DNA of 64,000 nt from Claveliimonas bilis (lineage in GTDB: Bacteria; Bacillota; Clostridia; Lachnospirales; Lachnospiraceae), in the NCBI RefSeq assembly GCF_030296775.1, contig NZ_AP027742.1, forward strand, positions 1,426,001 through 1,490,000. The letters run 5' to 3'. This document shows positions 18,202 through 27,320 of the stretch, piece by piece. Position numbers and translations under genes: made by a program. Each line of letters starts with the position of its first letter. Positions within the stretch are counted from its first letter, which is position 1. Under the pieces are notes generated by a model. That model did no database searches and had not been told where the DNA came from. It saw only the letters and a list, made by a program, of their open reading frames with translations.

Positions 18202-18741
18202 ATGAGGATTGGAATGGGATATGATGTTCACAGGCTGACGGAAGGAAGAAAACTGATTCTTGGAGGCGTGGAGATTCCATACGAGAAGGGGCTTCTCGGA
18301 CATTCGGATGCCGATGTGCTCCTTCATGCTGTGATGGATGCGCTTCTGGGAGCGGCGGCTCTTGGAGATATCGGAAAACATTTCCCGGATACGGATGATG
18401 CATATAAAGGAGCTTCCAGCATGAAACTTCTTGCAAAAGTTGGAGAATTGATAGAACAAGAAGTGTACGTTATCAGTAATATCGATGCGACAATTATCGC
18501 CCAAAAGCCGAAAATGGCTCCTTATATAGAGAAAATGCGGGAAAATATTGCCGGAGTTCTCCGTATAGATAAAAGTCAGGTGAATGTTAAGGCGACAACA
18601 GAAGAAGGCCTTGGTTTCACAGGAACAGGAGAGGGAATCTCTGCACAGGCTGTTGCCTGCCTGGAAACGATTGCAAATTACAGCTATGCAGTTGGTGAAG
18701 AAGGGTGTGCCGGGTGTAAGGGATGCCCGCGAGAGGTTTAA
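18202..18741 (+). CDS. ispF: 2-C-methyl-D-erythritol 2,4-cyclodiphosphate synthase with Cys tail
   Basis: Makes MEcPP in the MEP isoprenoid pathway. The zinc ligands D8, H10 and H42 are present (GYDVH and [10 protein letters not shown]), as are D36/D38 and the C-terminal [16 protein letters not shown] block. The family usually ends near residue 158; this protein is 179 residues and adds a tail with C169, C172 and C175 in a CxxCxxC pattern. The tail looks like a metal or cluster site and is unusual. It follows the small membrane protein gene directly. Confidence 0.94.
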   Translation: MRIGMGYDVHRLTEGRKLILGGVEIPYEKGLLGHSDADVLLHAVMDALLGAAALGDIGKHFPDTDDAYKGASSMKLLAKVGELIEQEVYVISNIDATIIAQKPKMAPYIEKMRENIAGVLRIDKSQVNVKATTEEGLGFTGTGEGISAQAVACLETIANYSYAVGEEGCAGCKGCPREV

Positions 18742-18760
18742 AAAGCGGAGGCTTGAGATT

Positions 18761-19756
18761 ATGGAAATCAGAAAATTGGATCCGACAGAGCATTCTGCTA
18801 CAAGATCCCTGTATGAGGAGGTTTTTTCAGAGGACAGCGAAAGCTTTGTAAATTATTACTATACAGAAAAGACGAAAGATAACATTATTTATGCAGTGAC
18901 AGAAGATGGGGAAATTCGTTCCATGATTCATCTGAATCCCTATGATGTCATGGTAAACAAAAAAGAGGAAAAGCTGCATTATATTGTGGCCGTGGCAACT
19001 CAGGAACCTTACCGGAAGAGGGGGTATATGGCTGCGCTTTTAAAAGAGTCTCTTCAGGCAATGTACCGCCAGGGAGAGCCCTTTACCTATCTGATGCCGG
19101 CATCGGAAAAGATTTATTACCCCCACGATTTCCGTACGGTTTATGAACAGACAACAAAATACTGGGAACCGTCAGAGAAGAAGGCGGATATCCGGGAGAG
19201 ACGGGCAGTGCCTAAGGACGCTGCTTCTATGGCCCGAATGGCAACGGCTGCCCTGGAAGGAAATTTTGATGTCTATGCAAAACGGGAAGAAGAGTATTAT
19301 GTCCGTCTTATGAAAGAGTACGAAAGCGACGGCGGCTGTCTGATGATCGGTGAAAAGGACGGGGAGATTTTGTGGTGCTGCCCCCGTGTTTCGGAGATTC
19401 CCAAGGAAAGACCCAAGATTATGGTGCGGCTTGTGGGCGTCAGAAGGATGCTGCTTCTGCTCGATTTGAACTATCTGACAGCAGTCTGTTTTCATGTGAC
19501 GGACCCTCTGATCGAAGAGAACAACCGGTGTTTCCTTATTACCGGCACGGAAGCTTCCGGTGTTATGCTCATGGAGGGGAAAGAGGAGAACAGCGAAGGT
19601 ACGCTTACGGTCGGAGCCCTGGCAAGGCTGATCTTCGGAGCGGCCTCAGTGGAGGAGATTGCAGAAGAAAAAGGCGTAAAAATGTCAGACAGGATGAAAA
19701 ATGAGCTGAAGAAAATCGTACCTTTGTCCCGGATTTTTCTGAATGAGGTTGTATAA
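18761..19756 (+). CDS. GNAT N-acetyltransferase, Eis-like architecture
   Basis: A 331-residue protein. The N-terminal GNAT fold carries the acetyl-CoA loop VATQEPYRKRGYMAALL (about 76-92). A second acyltransferase-like part and a C-terminal sterol-carrier-like region complete the layout seen in Eis-type amine acetyltransferases. GGAGG at 18747-18751 fixes ATG 18761; the reading frame extends upstream but without a start signal. It is 19 bases after ispF. The substrate is unknown. It is followed by the cysteine T-box. Confidence 0.85.
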   Translation: MEIRKLDPTEHSATRSLYEEVFSEDSESFVNYYYTEKTKDNIIYAVTEDGEIRSMIHLNPYDVMVNKKEEKLHYIVAVATQEPYRKRGYMAALLKESLQAMYRQGEPFTYLMPASEKIYYPHDFRTVYEQTTKYWEPSEKKADIRERRAVPKDAASMARMATAALEGNFDVYAKREEEYYVRLMKEYESDGGCLMIGEKDGEILWCCPRVSEIPKERPKIMVRLVGVRRMLLLLDLNYLTAVCFHVTDPLIEENNRCFLITGTEASGVMLMEGKEENSEGTLTVGALARLIFGAASVEEIAEEKGVKMSDRMKNELKKIVPLSRIFLNEVV

Positions 19757-19770
19757 AAGGATTTCAGAGG

Positions 19771-19799
19771 TTGACAAAAGGAAAATTTTCACATAGTAT
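19771..19799 (+). promoter_or_regulatory. Promoter of the T-box operon
   Basis: TTGACA at 19771-19776 with TAGTAT at 19794-19799, spacer 17. Confidence 0.65.
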
Positions 19800-19805
19800 A
19801 TAACC

Positions 19806-20067
19806 AACAGTGAAAAGACGAGGAACGGGAAAAGTAATATGGAGTAAACCTGAAAGAGAGAGACTGTCACCGGCTGAAAGCAGTCTTAAGGGGAGACCAT
19901 ATGAAGTGCCCCCGGGAGTTGATCCGGCGAAAGCAAGGAGTAGCCGGATACGTTTTGCAGGCGTTAACTGCCAAAAGCGGAGAATGGGATATGACGTCCT
20001 GTTCTTTATAAGAGTGGAACCGCGGATTTATTCGTCTCTTACAGATATACTGTAAGGGACGTTTTTT
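19806..20067 (+). ncRNA. T-box leader, cysteine specific
   Basis: The antiterminator signature AGAGTGGAACCGCGG is at 20011-20025. The competing terminator is at 20033-20067: CGTCTCTTACAG pairs with CTGTAAGGGACG, followed by TTTTTT. In stem I, CGGG (19826-19829) and ATATGG (19837-19842) pair with CCCG and CCATAT (19898-19903), leaving AGTA opposite GAAGTGCC; TGC at 19907-19909 is the likely specifier, a cysteine codon. This agrees with the genes below, cysE and cysS: uncharged tRNA-Cys would permit their transcription. Confidence 0.92.
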
Positions 20068-20083
20068 ATTCAAGGAGTGGAGC

Positions 20084-20809
20084 ATGGGACTTATATCATA
20101 CGTAAAAGAAGAAATACAGGTTATCAGGGAAAGAGATCCGGCAATAAAATCAAATTGGGAAGTCTTTTTATATCCCAGTTTTAAGGTAATATTGAGCTAT
20201 CGGGTAGCACACCGCCTTTACCGGAAAAAGCATTATTTTCTGGCAAGATGGGTTTCCCAGAGGGCAGCCAGAAAGACCGGGATCGAGATCCATCCCGGCG
20301 CCAGGATAGGGAAAGGGCTGTTTATCGATCATGGTACAGGGGTCATTATCGGGGAGACAACTATCATCGGTAACAATGTGACTTTGTATCAGGGAGTAAC
20401 CCTGGGAGGAACCGGAAAAGAGAAAGGGAAACGGCATCCTACATTGAAGGATAATGTAATGGTGAGCGCCGGTGCAAAGATTCTGGGATCTTTTACTATT
20501 GGAGAAAATTCTAAGATCGGTGCCGGATCAGTGGTCTTGAAGGAAGTGCCGCCCAACTGTACTGTAGTTGGAGTTCCGGGAAGAGTCGTGCGGATGGGAG
20601 ATCAGAAGATTCCCCGTTCCGACATGGATCAGGTTCATTTGCCGGATCCTATCAGCAATGATATCAGGGAACTGCAAAAAGATAATATCCGCCTTCAGAA
20701 AAAGGTGAAGGAACTGGAGAAACACATGCGCTGCGTGCGTGATAATTCAATAGAAATCCGGCCGGATGAAGCCGGGGAAGACAAGGAGGAAAATCATGAA
20801 AATCTTTAA
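20084..20809 (+). CDS. cysE: Serine O-acetyltransferase
   Basis: Makes O-acetylserine from serine and acetyl-CoA, the first committed step of cysteine synthesis. A 241-residue protein of the short EpsC-like type: N-terminal helical part with [13 protein letters not shown], then left-handed beta-helix hexapeptide repeats from about 65 to 165 with the active-site stretch [17 protein letters not shown]. The C-terminal 60 residues are charged, helical and likely coiled coil ([18 protein letters not shown]). AAGGAGTGG precedes ATG 20084. First gene under the cysteine T-box; it overlaps cysS by 14 bases. Confidence 0.94.
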   Translation: MGLISYVKEEIQVIRERDPAIKSNWEVFLYPSFKVILSYRVAHRLYRKKHYFLARWVSQRAARKTGIEIHPGARIGKGLFIDHGTGVIIGETTIIGNNVTLYQGVTLGGTGKEKGKRHPTLKDNVMVSAGAKILGSFTIGENSKIGAGSVVLKEVPPNCTVVGVPGRVVRMGDQKIPRSDMDQVHLPDPISNDIRELQKDNIRLQKKVKELEKHMRCVRDNSIEIRPDEAGEDKEENHENL

Positions 20810-22202
20810 TACAATGACAAGGAGAAAGGAAGAATTTGTTCCGGTGGAGGAAGGAAAGGTAAAAATGTACGTGTGCGGACCTACAGTGTACAATTTTATC
20901 CACATTGGAAATGCAAGGCCCATGATCGTGTTTGACACAGTAAGAAGATATTTTGAGTACAAGGGCTATGATGTGAATTATGTATCCAATTTCACAGATG
21001 TAGATGACAAGATTATCAACAAGGCAATTGAGGAGCATGTTTCCGCAGATGAGATTTCCAAGCGTTACATCGAAGAGTGCAAAAAGGATATGGAAGGGAT
21101 GAACATTAAACCTGCCACCAAAAATCCTCTCGCCACAGAGGAAATCTGCGGGATGGTGGAGATGATCCGGCAGCTTATTGACAAAGGATATGCCTATGAA
21201 AAGAATGGTACAGTATATTTCCGTACAAGAAAATTTGAAGAGTATGGAAAGCTGTCTCATAAAAATCTGGATGATTTAAGATCCGGTAACCGGACCCTTT
21301 TGGTAAGCGGGGAGGATGAAAAGGAAGATCCTTTAGATTTCGTATTGTGGAAGCCGAAAAAAGAGGGAGAACCGGCCTGGGAGTCGCCGTGGAGCGACGG
21401 ACGTCCGGGATGGCATATTGAGTGCTCTGTTATGTCCAAAAAATATCTGGGGGAGGAAATAGACATTCATGCAGGAGGAGAAGATTTGATCTTTCCTCAC
21501 CACGAAAATGAGATTGCCCAGAGTGAGGCGGCAAACGGAAAAACATTTGCAAAATATTGGATGCACAATGCGTTTTTAAATATTGACAACCACAAGATGA
21601 GCAAATCTCTGGGAAATTTCCGTACGGTTCGGGAAATCAGCGAGCAGTATGATCTTCAGATCCTTCGTTTCTTTATGCTGAGTGCACATTACAGAAGTCC
21701 GCTGAATTTCAGCGCAGAGCTGATGGAAGCTTCCAGAAACGGTCTGGAGCGAATTGTAAATGCAGCGGAAAATCTGAAATTCCTGTCCGGAAATGCCAAG
21801 ACAGAAGATATGACTGAAAAAGAGAAGACAGATCTGGAAAAGACAGAAGATTTTGTGAAAGCCTTTGAAGCTGCTATGGATGATGATTTCAATACAGCAG
21901 ACGCAATTGCATCTATTTTTGATCTGGTAAAATACTGCAATACGACAGCAGATGGAAACAGTTCCAGAGAATATACAGAGAAGCTGTTATCCGTTCTTCA
22001 GAAACTGACAGATGTGATGGGACTGATCGTTAATAAGAAAGAAGAAATTCTGGATGAAGATATTGAGGCATTGATCGAAGAGCGTCAGGCAGCGCGAAAA
22101 GCAAAGGATTTTGCAAGAGCTGATCAGATTCGTGATGAATTGGCCGGGAAAGGAATTATTCTGGAAGATACCAGGGAAGGGGTAAAATGGAAAAGAGCTT
22201 AG
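20796..22202 (+). CDS. cysS: Cysteine--tRNA ligase
   Basis: Charges tRNA-Cys. A 468-residue class I synthetase. C27 in YVCGPTVYN is one zinc ligand; the HIGH variant HIGN follows in the same block, ECS and HHENE supply the other ligands, and KMSKS is intact in [19 protein letters not shown] is 6-8 bases before ATG 20796, better supported than an upstream in-frame ATG. It overlaps cysE at its start and mrnC at its end by about 15 bases each, so T-box control should extend over all three genes. Confidence 0.96.
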   Translation: MKIFNTMTRRKEEFVPVEEGKVKMYVCGPTVYNFIHIGNARPMIVFDTVRRYFEYKGYDVNYVSNFTDVDDKIINKAIEEHVSADEISKRYIEECKKDMEGMNIKPATKNPLATEEICGMVEMIRQLIDKGYAYEKNGTVYFRTRKFEEYGKLSHKNLDDLRSGNRTLLVSGEDEKEDPLDFVLWKPKKEGEPAWESPWSDGRPGWHIECSVMSKKYLGEEIDIHAGGEDLIFPHHENEIAQSEAANGKTFAKYWMHNAFLNIDNHKMSKSLGNFRTVREISEQYDLQILRFFMLSAHYRSPLNFSAELMEASRNGLERIVNAAENLKFLSGNAKTEDMTEKEKTDLEKTEDFVKAFEAAMDDDFNTADAIASIFDLVKYCNTTADGNSSREYTEKLLSVLQKLTDVMGLIVNKKEEILDEDIEALIEERQAARKAKDFARADQIRDELAGKGIILEDTREGVKWKRA

Positions 22203-22657
22203 AAGATCGTAACGAGTGGGAATTTGATTCCTGTATGAGAGAAATGTTCAAGATGAGGGATGTGGATGTGCGGGAATATTCCCCCCTCACTCTCGCCTAT
22301 ATCGGGGATGCGATATATGATCTGATCATAAAAAGCCTTATGATAAATGAGGGGAATCAGCCTGTTCAGAAGCTTCACAAAAGAACCAGCTCTTATGTTC
22401 AGGCATCGGCGCAGTCCAGAATGATGCGGAAGATTCAGGAATATCTGACAGAAGAAGAGCACGGAATTTACAAAAGGGGCAGAAATGCAAAAAGCGTATC
22501 CCCTGCAAAGAACCAGTCCGTGACAGATTACAGACGGGCGACAGGATTTGAAGCTTTGCTTGGCTATCTTTACCTGAAAAAAGAGTGGAAGCGAATGCTG
22601 GAGCTGGTGAAGATCGGTCTGGATGATATAGCCTCCCGGGAGTCCCGGGATCTGTAG
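22187..22657 (+). CDS. mrnC: Mini-ribonuclease III
   Basis: A 156-residue double-strand RNA endonuclease that trims 23S rRNA ends in Firmicutes. It has the RNase III catalytic domain without an RNA-binding domain: [15 protein letters not shown] holds the catalytic Asp, and [12 protein letters not shown] the second acidic site. It starts 16 bases inside cysS, with GGGAAGGGG as ribosome site. The usual neighbour rlmB follows after a 134-base gap that holds a strong RNA fold. Confidence 0.94.
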   Translation: MEKSLEDRNEWEFDSCMREMFKMRDVDVREYSPLTLAYIGDAIYDLIIKSLMINEGNQPVQKLHKRTSSYVQASAQSRMMRKIQEYLTEEEHGIYKRGRNAKSVSPAKNQSVTDYRRATGFEALLGYLYLKKEWKRMLELVKIGLDDIASRESRDL

Positions 22658-22760
22658 ATTTTGCAAGGGCGAGTTTCACTCGGCAAAGGATAGCGTCGGT
22701 GTACAAGGGGACTAAAATCTACCCTTTAGCGACCGTGTTGCCCCTTGTACATCGACGCTA
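22654..22760 (+). other. Structured RNA candidate between mrnC and rlmB
   Basis: A 20-bp stem (22691-22710 with 22741-22760, fully paired if one G-U is allowed) carries a 30-base loop. Within that loop AAAATCTAC (22714-22722) is complementary to GTAGATTTT at 22654-22662, upstream of the stem, so a pseudoknot or alternative fold is possible. A small GCGAG hairpin lies between. There is no T-run. It could be a processing signal, a small RNA or a MITE-like repeat. Confidence 0.55.
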
Positions 22761-22791
22761 AATATATAAAAACAAAAAGACAGGAGTAGAA

Positions 22792-23550
22792 ATGAAAGAA
22801 AAAAATGCGGAGAGCAATCTTACAGTGATCGAGGGGAGAAATGCGGTGCTGGAGGCATTTCGCTCCGGCAAAACGATTGACAAGCTGTATGTGCTGGATG
22901 GATGTCAGGATGGTCCCATCCGTACGATCATAAGAGAAGCGAAAAAAACAGATGCGATCCTTAATTTTGTCAGCAAAGAGAGGCTTGCACAGGTTTCGGA
23001 GACGGGAAAGCACCAGGGCGTTGTGGCTTATGCGGCAGCATACAAATATTCAGAAGTAGAGGATATGCTGGCTTTGGCTGAAAGCCGGAAGGAACCTCCC
23101 TTTTTGATCCTTTTGGATAATATCGAAGACCCCCACAATCTGGGTGCGATCATCCGTACAGCGAACCTGGCAGGTGCGCACGGTGTTATCATACCGAAAC
23201 GGCGTGCCGTGGGCCTGACGGCGACAGTAGCCCGGACATCTGCAGGGGCGCTTCATTATACCCCGGTAGCTAAGGTGACGAACCTTGCGAAAACAATGGA
23301 AGAGCTGAAGCAAAAAGGACTGTGGTTTGTCTGTGCCGATATGGGCGGAACACAGATGTATGATCTGGATTTGAAGGGGCCGATAGGGCTGGTGATTGGA
23401 AATGAAGGAGAAGGAGTCAGCCGCCTGGTGAAGGAACACTGTGATTTCACAGCAAGTATTCCCATGAAAGGAGACATCGATTCTTTAAATGCCTCAGTGG
23501 CGGCGGGAGTACTGGCTTATGAGATTGTGAGGCAGCGCATGAGTGTGTAA
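22792..23550 (+). CDS. rlmB: 23S rRNA (guanosine-2'-O-)-methyltransferase
   Basis: A SpoU/TrmH-class enzyme of 252 residues. The N-terminal ribosome-binding part starts at VIEGRNAVLEAF. The three SPOUT motifs follow: LLDNIEDPHNLGAIIRTAN (about 105-123), IGLVIGNEGEGVSRL (about 199-213) and MKGDIDSLNASVAAGVLAYE near the end, which form the knotted SAM site. Nearby rRNA-maturation gene mrnC supports the assignment over a tRNA methylase. AGGAG precedes ATG 22792; sigH follows after 23 bases. Confidence 0.92.
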   Translation: MKEKNAESNLTVIEGRNAVLEAFRSGKTIDKLYVLDGCQDGPIRTIIREAKKTDAILNFVSKERLAQVSETGKHQGVVAYAAAYKYSEVEDMLALAESRKEPPFLILLDNIEDPHNLGAIIRTANLAGAHGVIIPKRRAVGLTATVARTSAGALHYTPVAKVTNLAKTMEELKQKGLWFVCADMGGTQMYDLDLKGPIGLVIGNEGEGVSRLVKEHCDFTASIPMKGDIDSLNASVAAGVLAYEIVRQRMSV

Positions 23551-23573
23551 CGTAAGGCTGCCGGAGGGATTAT

Positions 23574-24188
23574 ATGTCAAGATATGAGACGATGACCGAC
23601 GAGCAGCTGATTCGTCGGCTGCGAGGCGGCGACAGAGCCATCATAGATTATCTGATGGAAAAATATAAAGGAATGGTCCGCAAGGAGGCCAAGGCAATGT
23701 ATCTTCTTGGGGGAGAGAGTGACGACCTTATCCAGGAAGGGATGATCGGCCTTTTTAAAGCGGTTCAGAATTACGATGCAGATCAGGAGTCGTCCTTTTA
23801 CAGTTTTGCTAAACTGTGTGTGACAAGGCAGCTTTACAGTGCGATCGAGGCGTCCCGCCGGAAAAAGCATATTCCTCTTAATTCCTATGTGTCTCTCTAC
23901 GAAAATGAAAACGACGAGGAGAATACCAATCTTCTTGATACAATAGAGGCCGGGAAGGAAAGTAATCCGGAGCAGGCGTTTTTGAGTAAAGAAAATGCCC
24001 GGAGGTTGGAAAAAGAGTTGGGAGAAAATCTAAGTGATCTGGAGAAACGTGTATTGTATCTCCACCTTCTTGGGACGGATTACCGGACAATTGCGGAGCT
24101 GCTGGATAAAAGTCCGAAGACAGTAGATAATGCCATTCAGAGAATCAAAGCAAAAACAGAAAAGATTCTTTTGAAAGAAGAGGATTGA
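23574..24188 (+). CDS. sigH: RNA polymerase sporulation sigma factor SigH
   Basis: A 204-residue sigma-70 family protein (early stationary-phase and sporulation genes). Region 2 contains GGESDDLIQEGMIGLFKAVQ and region 2.3/2.4 YSFAKLCVTRQLYSAIEASR; region 4 ends in a helix-turn-helix (DYRTIAELLDKSPKTVDNAI). Length and the N-terminal DEQLIRRLRGGD match SigH. GGAGGG precedes ATG 23574. Its place after mrnC-rlmB is common in clostridia and implies that the organism is, or descends from, a spore former. Confidence 0.93.
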   Translation: MSRYETMTDEQLIRRLRGGDRAIIDYLMEKYKGMVRKEAKAMYLLGGESDDLIQEGMIGLFKAVQNYDADQESSFYSFAKLCVTRQLYSAIEASRRKKHIPLNSYVSLYENENDEENTNLLDTIEAGKESNPEQAFLSKENARRLEKELGENLSDLEKRVLYLHLLGTDYRTIAELLDKSPKTVDNAIQRIKAKTEKILLKEED

Positions 24189-24281
24189 CAGAAAGTTTTT
24201 GCTGTGATATCTTATTATTCATCTGAAAGCTGTATAAAGTGAGCATTCAGGATATCAGAAAAGAAAGGTGTGATCAAATAC

Positions 24282-24371
24282 ATGGATGACAGTGGAGAAA
24301 GCGACACTGAACAGGAAAAAAATACTCAGGTAGAAATCAGAAAAAAAATCCATGTAGAACATTATGAATAG
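24282..24371 (+). CDS. Possible small acidic/basic peptide (29 aa)
   Basis: ATG 24282 opens 29 codons ending at TAG 24369-24371: a charged peptide beginning MDDSGESDTEQEKN and ending HVEHYE. AAAGGTG lies about 11 bases upstream, slightly far. A hairpin terminator begins 5 bases after the stop, so a short transcript is plausible. No family is recognised; coding status is uncertain. Confidence 0.35.
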   Translation: MDDSGESDTEQEKNTQVEIRKKIHVEHYE

Positions 24372-24375
24372 ATAA

Positions 24376-24427
24376 GGGTATAGCCTGCACAGGTCTGTAT
24401 ATAGAAAAGCCTGTGCGGGTTATACCC
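24376..24427 (+). terminator. Long hairpin after the small ORF
   Basis: GGGTATAGCCTGCACAGG (24376-24393) pairs with CCTGTGCGGGTTATACCC (24410-24427) apart from two mismatch/wobble positions. A T-run occurs 10 bases later. It lies between sigH and the CNNM gene. Confidence 0.6.
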
Positions 24428-24481
24428 TTCTGCGGTTTTTACAGCGATATTTGTGCTTGAGATTAGGAGGAAAATATAAAA

Positions 24482-25777
24482 ATGATAGGACCAATTGTAC
24501 TGCAGATTGTGCTGATTTTATTAAACGCTACATTTGCAAGTGCTGAAATTGCAGTAATTTCCATGAATGAGACAAAGCTTAGAGTTATGGCGGAAGAAGG
24601 GAATAAGAAAGCCCGCCATTTGTATACACTGACGGAACAGCCTGCCCGTTTTCTGGCTACAATACAGGTGGCGATCACTCTGGCGGGACTTCTGGGAAGT
24701 GCTTTTGCGGCGGAAAGTTTTTCGGGACCTTTGGCAAAATGGATTGTAGGACTTGGGGTGGAAATACCGGAAAACGTCATCAAATCAGTCTCACTTGTGC
24801 TGATTACTCTTGTACTTGCCTACTTTAATCTGGTATTCGGTGAACTTGTTCCCAAAAGGATTGCCATGAAAAAATCAGAGCAGCTGGCACTGGCTCTTTC
24901 CGGGCTCCTCTACGGAGTTTCCAAAGTGTTTGCGCCCCTTGTGTTTCTGCTTACCGGATCAACCAATGGGATTTTAAAACTAATGGGAATTAATCCGGAA
25001 GAAGAGGAGGAACAGGTGACGGAAGAAGAAATCCGTATGCTTCTTGTGGAAGGAAAAGATCAGGGGAATATTGATGAAGAAGAAAGTGAAATGATAAGAA
25101 ATGTCTTTGAATTTGACGACATTTCTATTGAGCAGATCTGCACGCATCGGGTGGATATGGAAACACTTTATCTGGATGAAGATGTGAGTGAATGGGAAGC
25201 CAGAATACATGCTACAAGACATACCCATTATCCGGTGTGCAAAGAAAATCAGGAAGATATCGTGGGAATCCTCGATACAAAGGATTATTTCCGGCTGGAA
25301 GATAAGAGCAGGGAAAATGTGATTCATCATACACTGGAAAAACCATTCTTCGTGCCGGAAACCATGAAGGCAAACACGCTTTTCCAGAAGATGAGAGAAA
25401 AGAGAGTATATTTTGCGGTACTTGTAGATGAGTACGGCGGCGTCAGCGGCATTATTACCCTTCATGATCTGATAGAGTCCCTGGTAGGCGATCTTTATGA
25501 GCAGGATGAAGCAGAGGAACCGGAGGATATTGTGAAAATCGGTGAAAATCAGTGGAAGATCCAGGGAAGCGCCGATGTAGAGGATGTGGAAGAGGAATTA
25601 AAAATAGAAATTGCAGAAGATGATTATGACACATTTGGCGGATTCGTGTGCGGCGTCATTGACCGTATACCGGAAGACGGGGAATGTTTTTCATGTGAAA
25701 CAGAAGAGCTGCAGATTGATGTGCTGAAGGTGGAAAATCACAGAATCGTTGAGATGATAGTAAAAAAGAACTCCTGA
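24482..25777 (+). CDS. CNNM/CBS-domain membrane protein (HlyC/CorC family)
   Basis: A 431-residue protein of the group once called hemolysins, linked to divalent-cation (Mg2+/Co2+) transport or tolerance. Domains: a DUF21/CNNM membrane part with about four helices (1-150), two CBS domains (about 200-320, including HATRHTHYPVCKENQEDIVGI split over the first) and a C-terminal CorC/HlyC domain (about 345-425). AGGAGG precedes ATG 24482. The last codons and stop (KKNS, TGA 25775-25777) lie inside the terminator palindrome that the IS1182-type element duplicated, so the insertion left the protein intact. Confidence 0.92.
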   Translation: MIGPIVLQIVLILLNATFASAEIAVISMNETKLRVMAEEGNKKARHLYTLTEQPARFLATIQVAITLAGLLGSAFAAESFSGPLAKWIVGLGVEIPENVIKSVSLVLITLVLAYFNLVFGELVPKRIAMKKSEQLALALSGLLYGVSKVFAPLVFLLTGSTNGILKLMGINPEEEEEQVTEEEIRMLLVEGKDQGNIDEEESEMIRNVFEFDDISIEQICTHRVDMETLYLDEDVSEWEARIHATRHTHYPVCKENQEDIVGILDTKDYFRLEDKSRENVIHHTLEKPFFVPETMKANTLFQKMREKRVYFAVLVDEYGGVSGIITLHDLIESLVGDLYEQDEAEEPEDIVKIGENQWKIQGSADVEDVEEELKIEIAEDDYDTFGGFVCGVIDRIPEDGECFSCETEELQIDVLKVENHRIVEMIVKKNS

Positions 25778-27320
25778 TATTCAGGAGTTCTTTCAGACTG
25801 TAGACAAAGTTGGTGCTGGAGCTAGGGCTCCAGCACCACTCTTTTTGCCAAAATGCCAACTCCCATATTTTTTTATAAAGGATAAAAAAGAATCCTGATT
25901 TTTTGTCCTGCCTTCCCCTTACATCCAGAATCTTTGCCAGCTTTTTCAGATTCATGCACGCAAAGGTCAGCCCGGCTTTCATTCTCATCCGGGCGTTCCC
26001 GATATATTGTGTGTATCGAAATCCATGCTGTTCTTTTGCACTTCCGAACAATCTTTCAATGGTTTCTTTTCTTAACATATAAATCTCTTTGTTCCCGAGA
26101 GTATAACGAATATCCTCACTGGTTTCCAGATACTCTTCCCAAATGTGGCGGGAGATCGTTTTTTCATGCTCTTTGCTTTCTGTACATTTGGAAAGGTAAG
26201 GACAGTTTTTACAGATACTTTTATCGCTCTTGTATTCTTTGTAACCCTCCCGGTTCGTTGTCCGATAAGTAAGGATCTGATCTGCCGGACAGATATAGCA
26301 GTCATAGTACTCATCATAGACATACTCGTATTTCTTAAAGAATCCTTCTTTTGTCATGGGCCTTTTATACGGAAACAGAGGATCTATCCCGTCTTTTAAC
26401 AATTCTCTGGCAATTGCCGGAGTCTTATATCCAGCATCCAATACCATCCTCTCCATATCCAGATCCTTTATTTTGTCATACAAAGGTTTCCATGTCCTGC
26501 TGTCATGTTCATTCCCCGGATGCACCGTATAGCCCAAGATCCATCCATGTTTGTCACATGCTGTCTCTATGCTGTATGCAAAAACATGTTTATGTTCACC
26601 TTTTCGGAACCAGCCGCTCTCCGGATCTGAAGTACTGCATTTTTGCGTCTTGGCTCCTTCCGGGATTTCCTCTGAAGAACCGCTTTCACCAGAAGTGCCG
26701 CCGCCCGCTGCTGGAGGTGTATTTGAATCATCCTTCTTTTCTTTTAAAGGCTTCTTTCCATGTTTTTTGCGGTCTTCATTGATTTCCTTTTTCAACTCTT
26801 CCTCATACCATAATGCCTCTTGAGATGCGATCCTCTTTCTCATTTTTTTGCTGTTCGCACAGGCTTTTACATGGGTAGAATCCACAAACACAGTGGAGGG
26901 ATCTACCAGATGGAATTTCATGCATTGTTCCAGGATATGGGAAAAAATCTGTTCAAACAGATCCGTATCCTTAAAACGGCGGGTATAGTTTTTTCCAAAA
27001 GTAGAAAAGTGAGGAACCGGATCCAGCATGTCCAGACCGAGAAACCAGCGATAAGCTACATTCACTTCAATTTCTTTTATTGTCTGGCGCATACTTTTAA
27101 TCCCATAGAGATACTGGATAAAAGGGATTTTGATCAGCATCACCGGATCCATGCTGGGTCTACCGTTATCTGCACAATACTTGTCTTCTACAAGATCGTA
27201 AATAAAGTTCCAGTTGATTGCCCGGTCAATCTTTCGGAGCATGTGATCCTTTGGTACCATGTCATCCATGCTGAACATCATCATTTGTTCTCTTTTTTTA
27301 TTGGCATCTCTTGTCATCAT
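25656..27320 (-). CDS. IS1182-family DDE transposase, reading out of the element
   Basis: Start ATG 27320 (ATG 27317 next to it) follows GGGAGG and an extended -10 TGGTATAAT. The DUF772-like N-terminus is followed by the catalytic acids: D147 in FVDSTHVKACANS, D in MVLDAGYKTPAIA and E in ERLFGSAKEQHGF. Within the element there are 509 codons and no stop. The frame runs through the left inverted repeat and the target duplication into the antisense strand of the CNNM gene, ending at 25656 (554 aa). The last 45 or so residues are therefore target-derived. The catalytic part looks intact. Confidence 0.88.
   Translation of the reverse strand: MMTRDANKKREQMMMFSMDDMVPKDHMLRKIDRAINWNFIYDLVEDKYCADNGRPSMDPVMLIKIPFIQYLYGIKSMRQTIKEIEVNVAYRWFLGLDMLDPVPHFSTFGKNYTRRFKDTDLFEQIFSHILEQCMKFHLVDPSTVFVDSTHVKACANSKKMRKRIASQEALWYEEELKKEINEDRKKHGKKPLKEKKDDSNTPPAAGGGTSGESGSSEEIPEGAKTQKCSTSDPESGWFRKGEHKHVFAYSIETACDKHGWILGYTVHPGNEHDSRTWKPLYDKIKDLDMERMVLDAGYKTPAIARELLKDGIDPLFPYKRPMTKEGFFKKYEYVYDEYYDCYICPADQILTYRTTNREGYKEYKSDKSICKNCPYLSKCTESKEHEKTISRHIWEEYLETSEDIRYTLGNKEIYMLRKETIERLFGSAKEQHGFRYTQYIGNARMRMKAGLTFACMNLKKLAKILDVRGRQDKKSGFFFILYKKIWELAFWQKEWCWSPSSSTNFVYSLKELLNIRSSFLLSSQRFCDFPPSAHQSAALLFHMKNIPRLPVYGQ
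25765..25793. repeat. Target duplication of the IS1182-type element, left copy
   Basis: A 29-base palindrome (arms of 13 bases around TAT, core GAACTCCTGA) identical to 27491-27519. It forms the terminator of the CNNM gene and contains its stop codon. Confidence 0.9.

Noticed and set aside
19810-20055. 81-codon frame upstream of cysE
   Set aside because: It coincides with the T-box RNA and has no coding signature.
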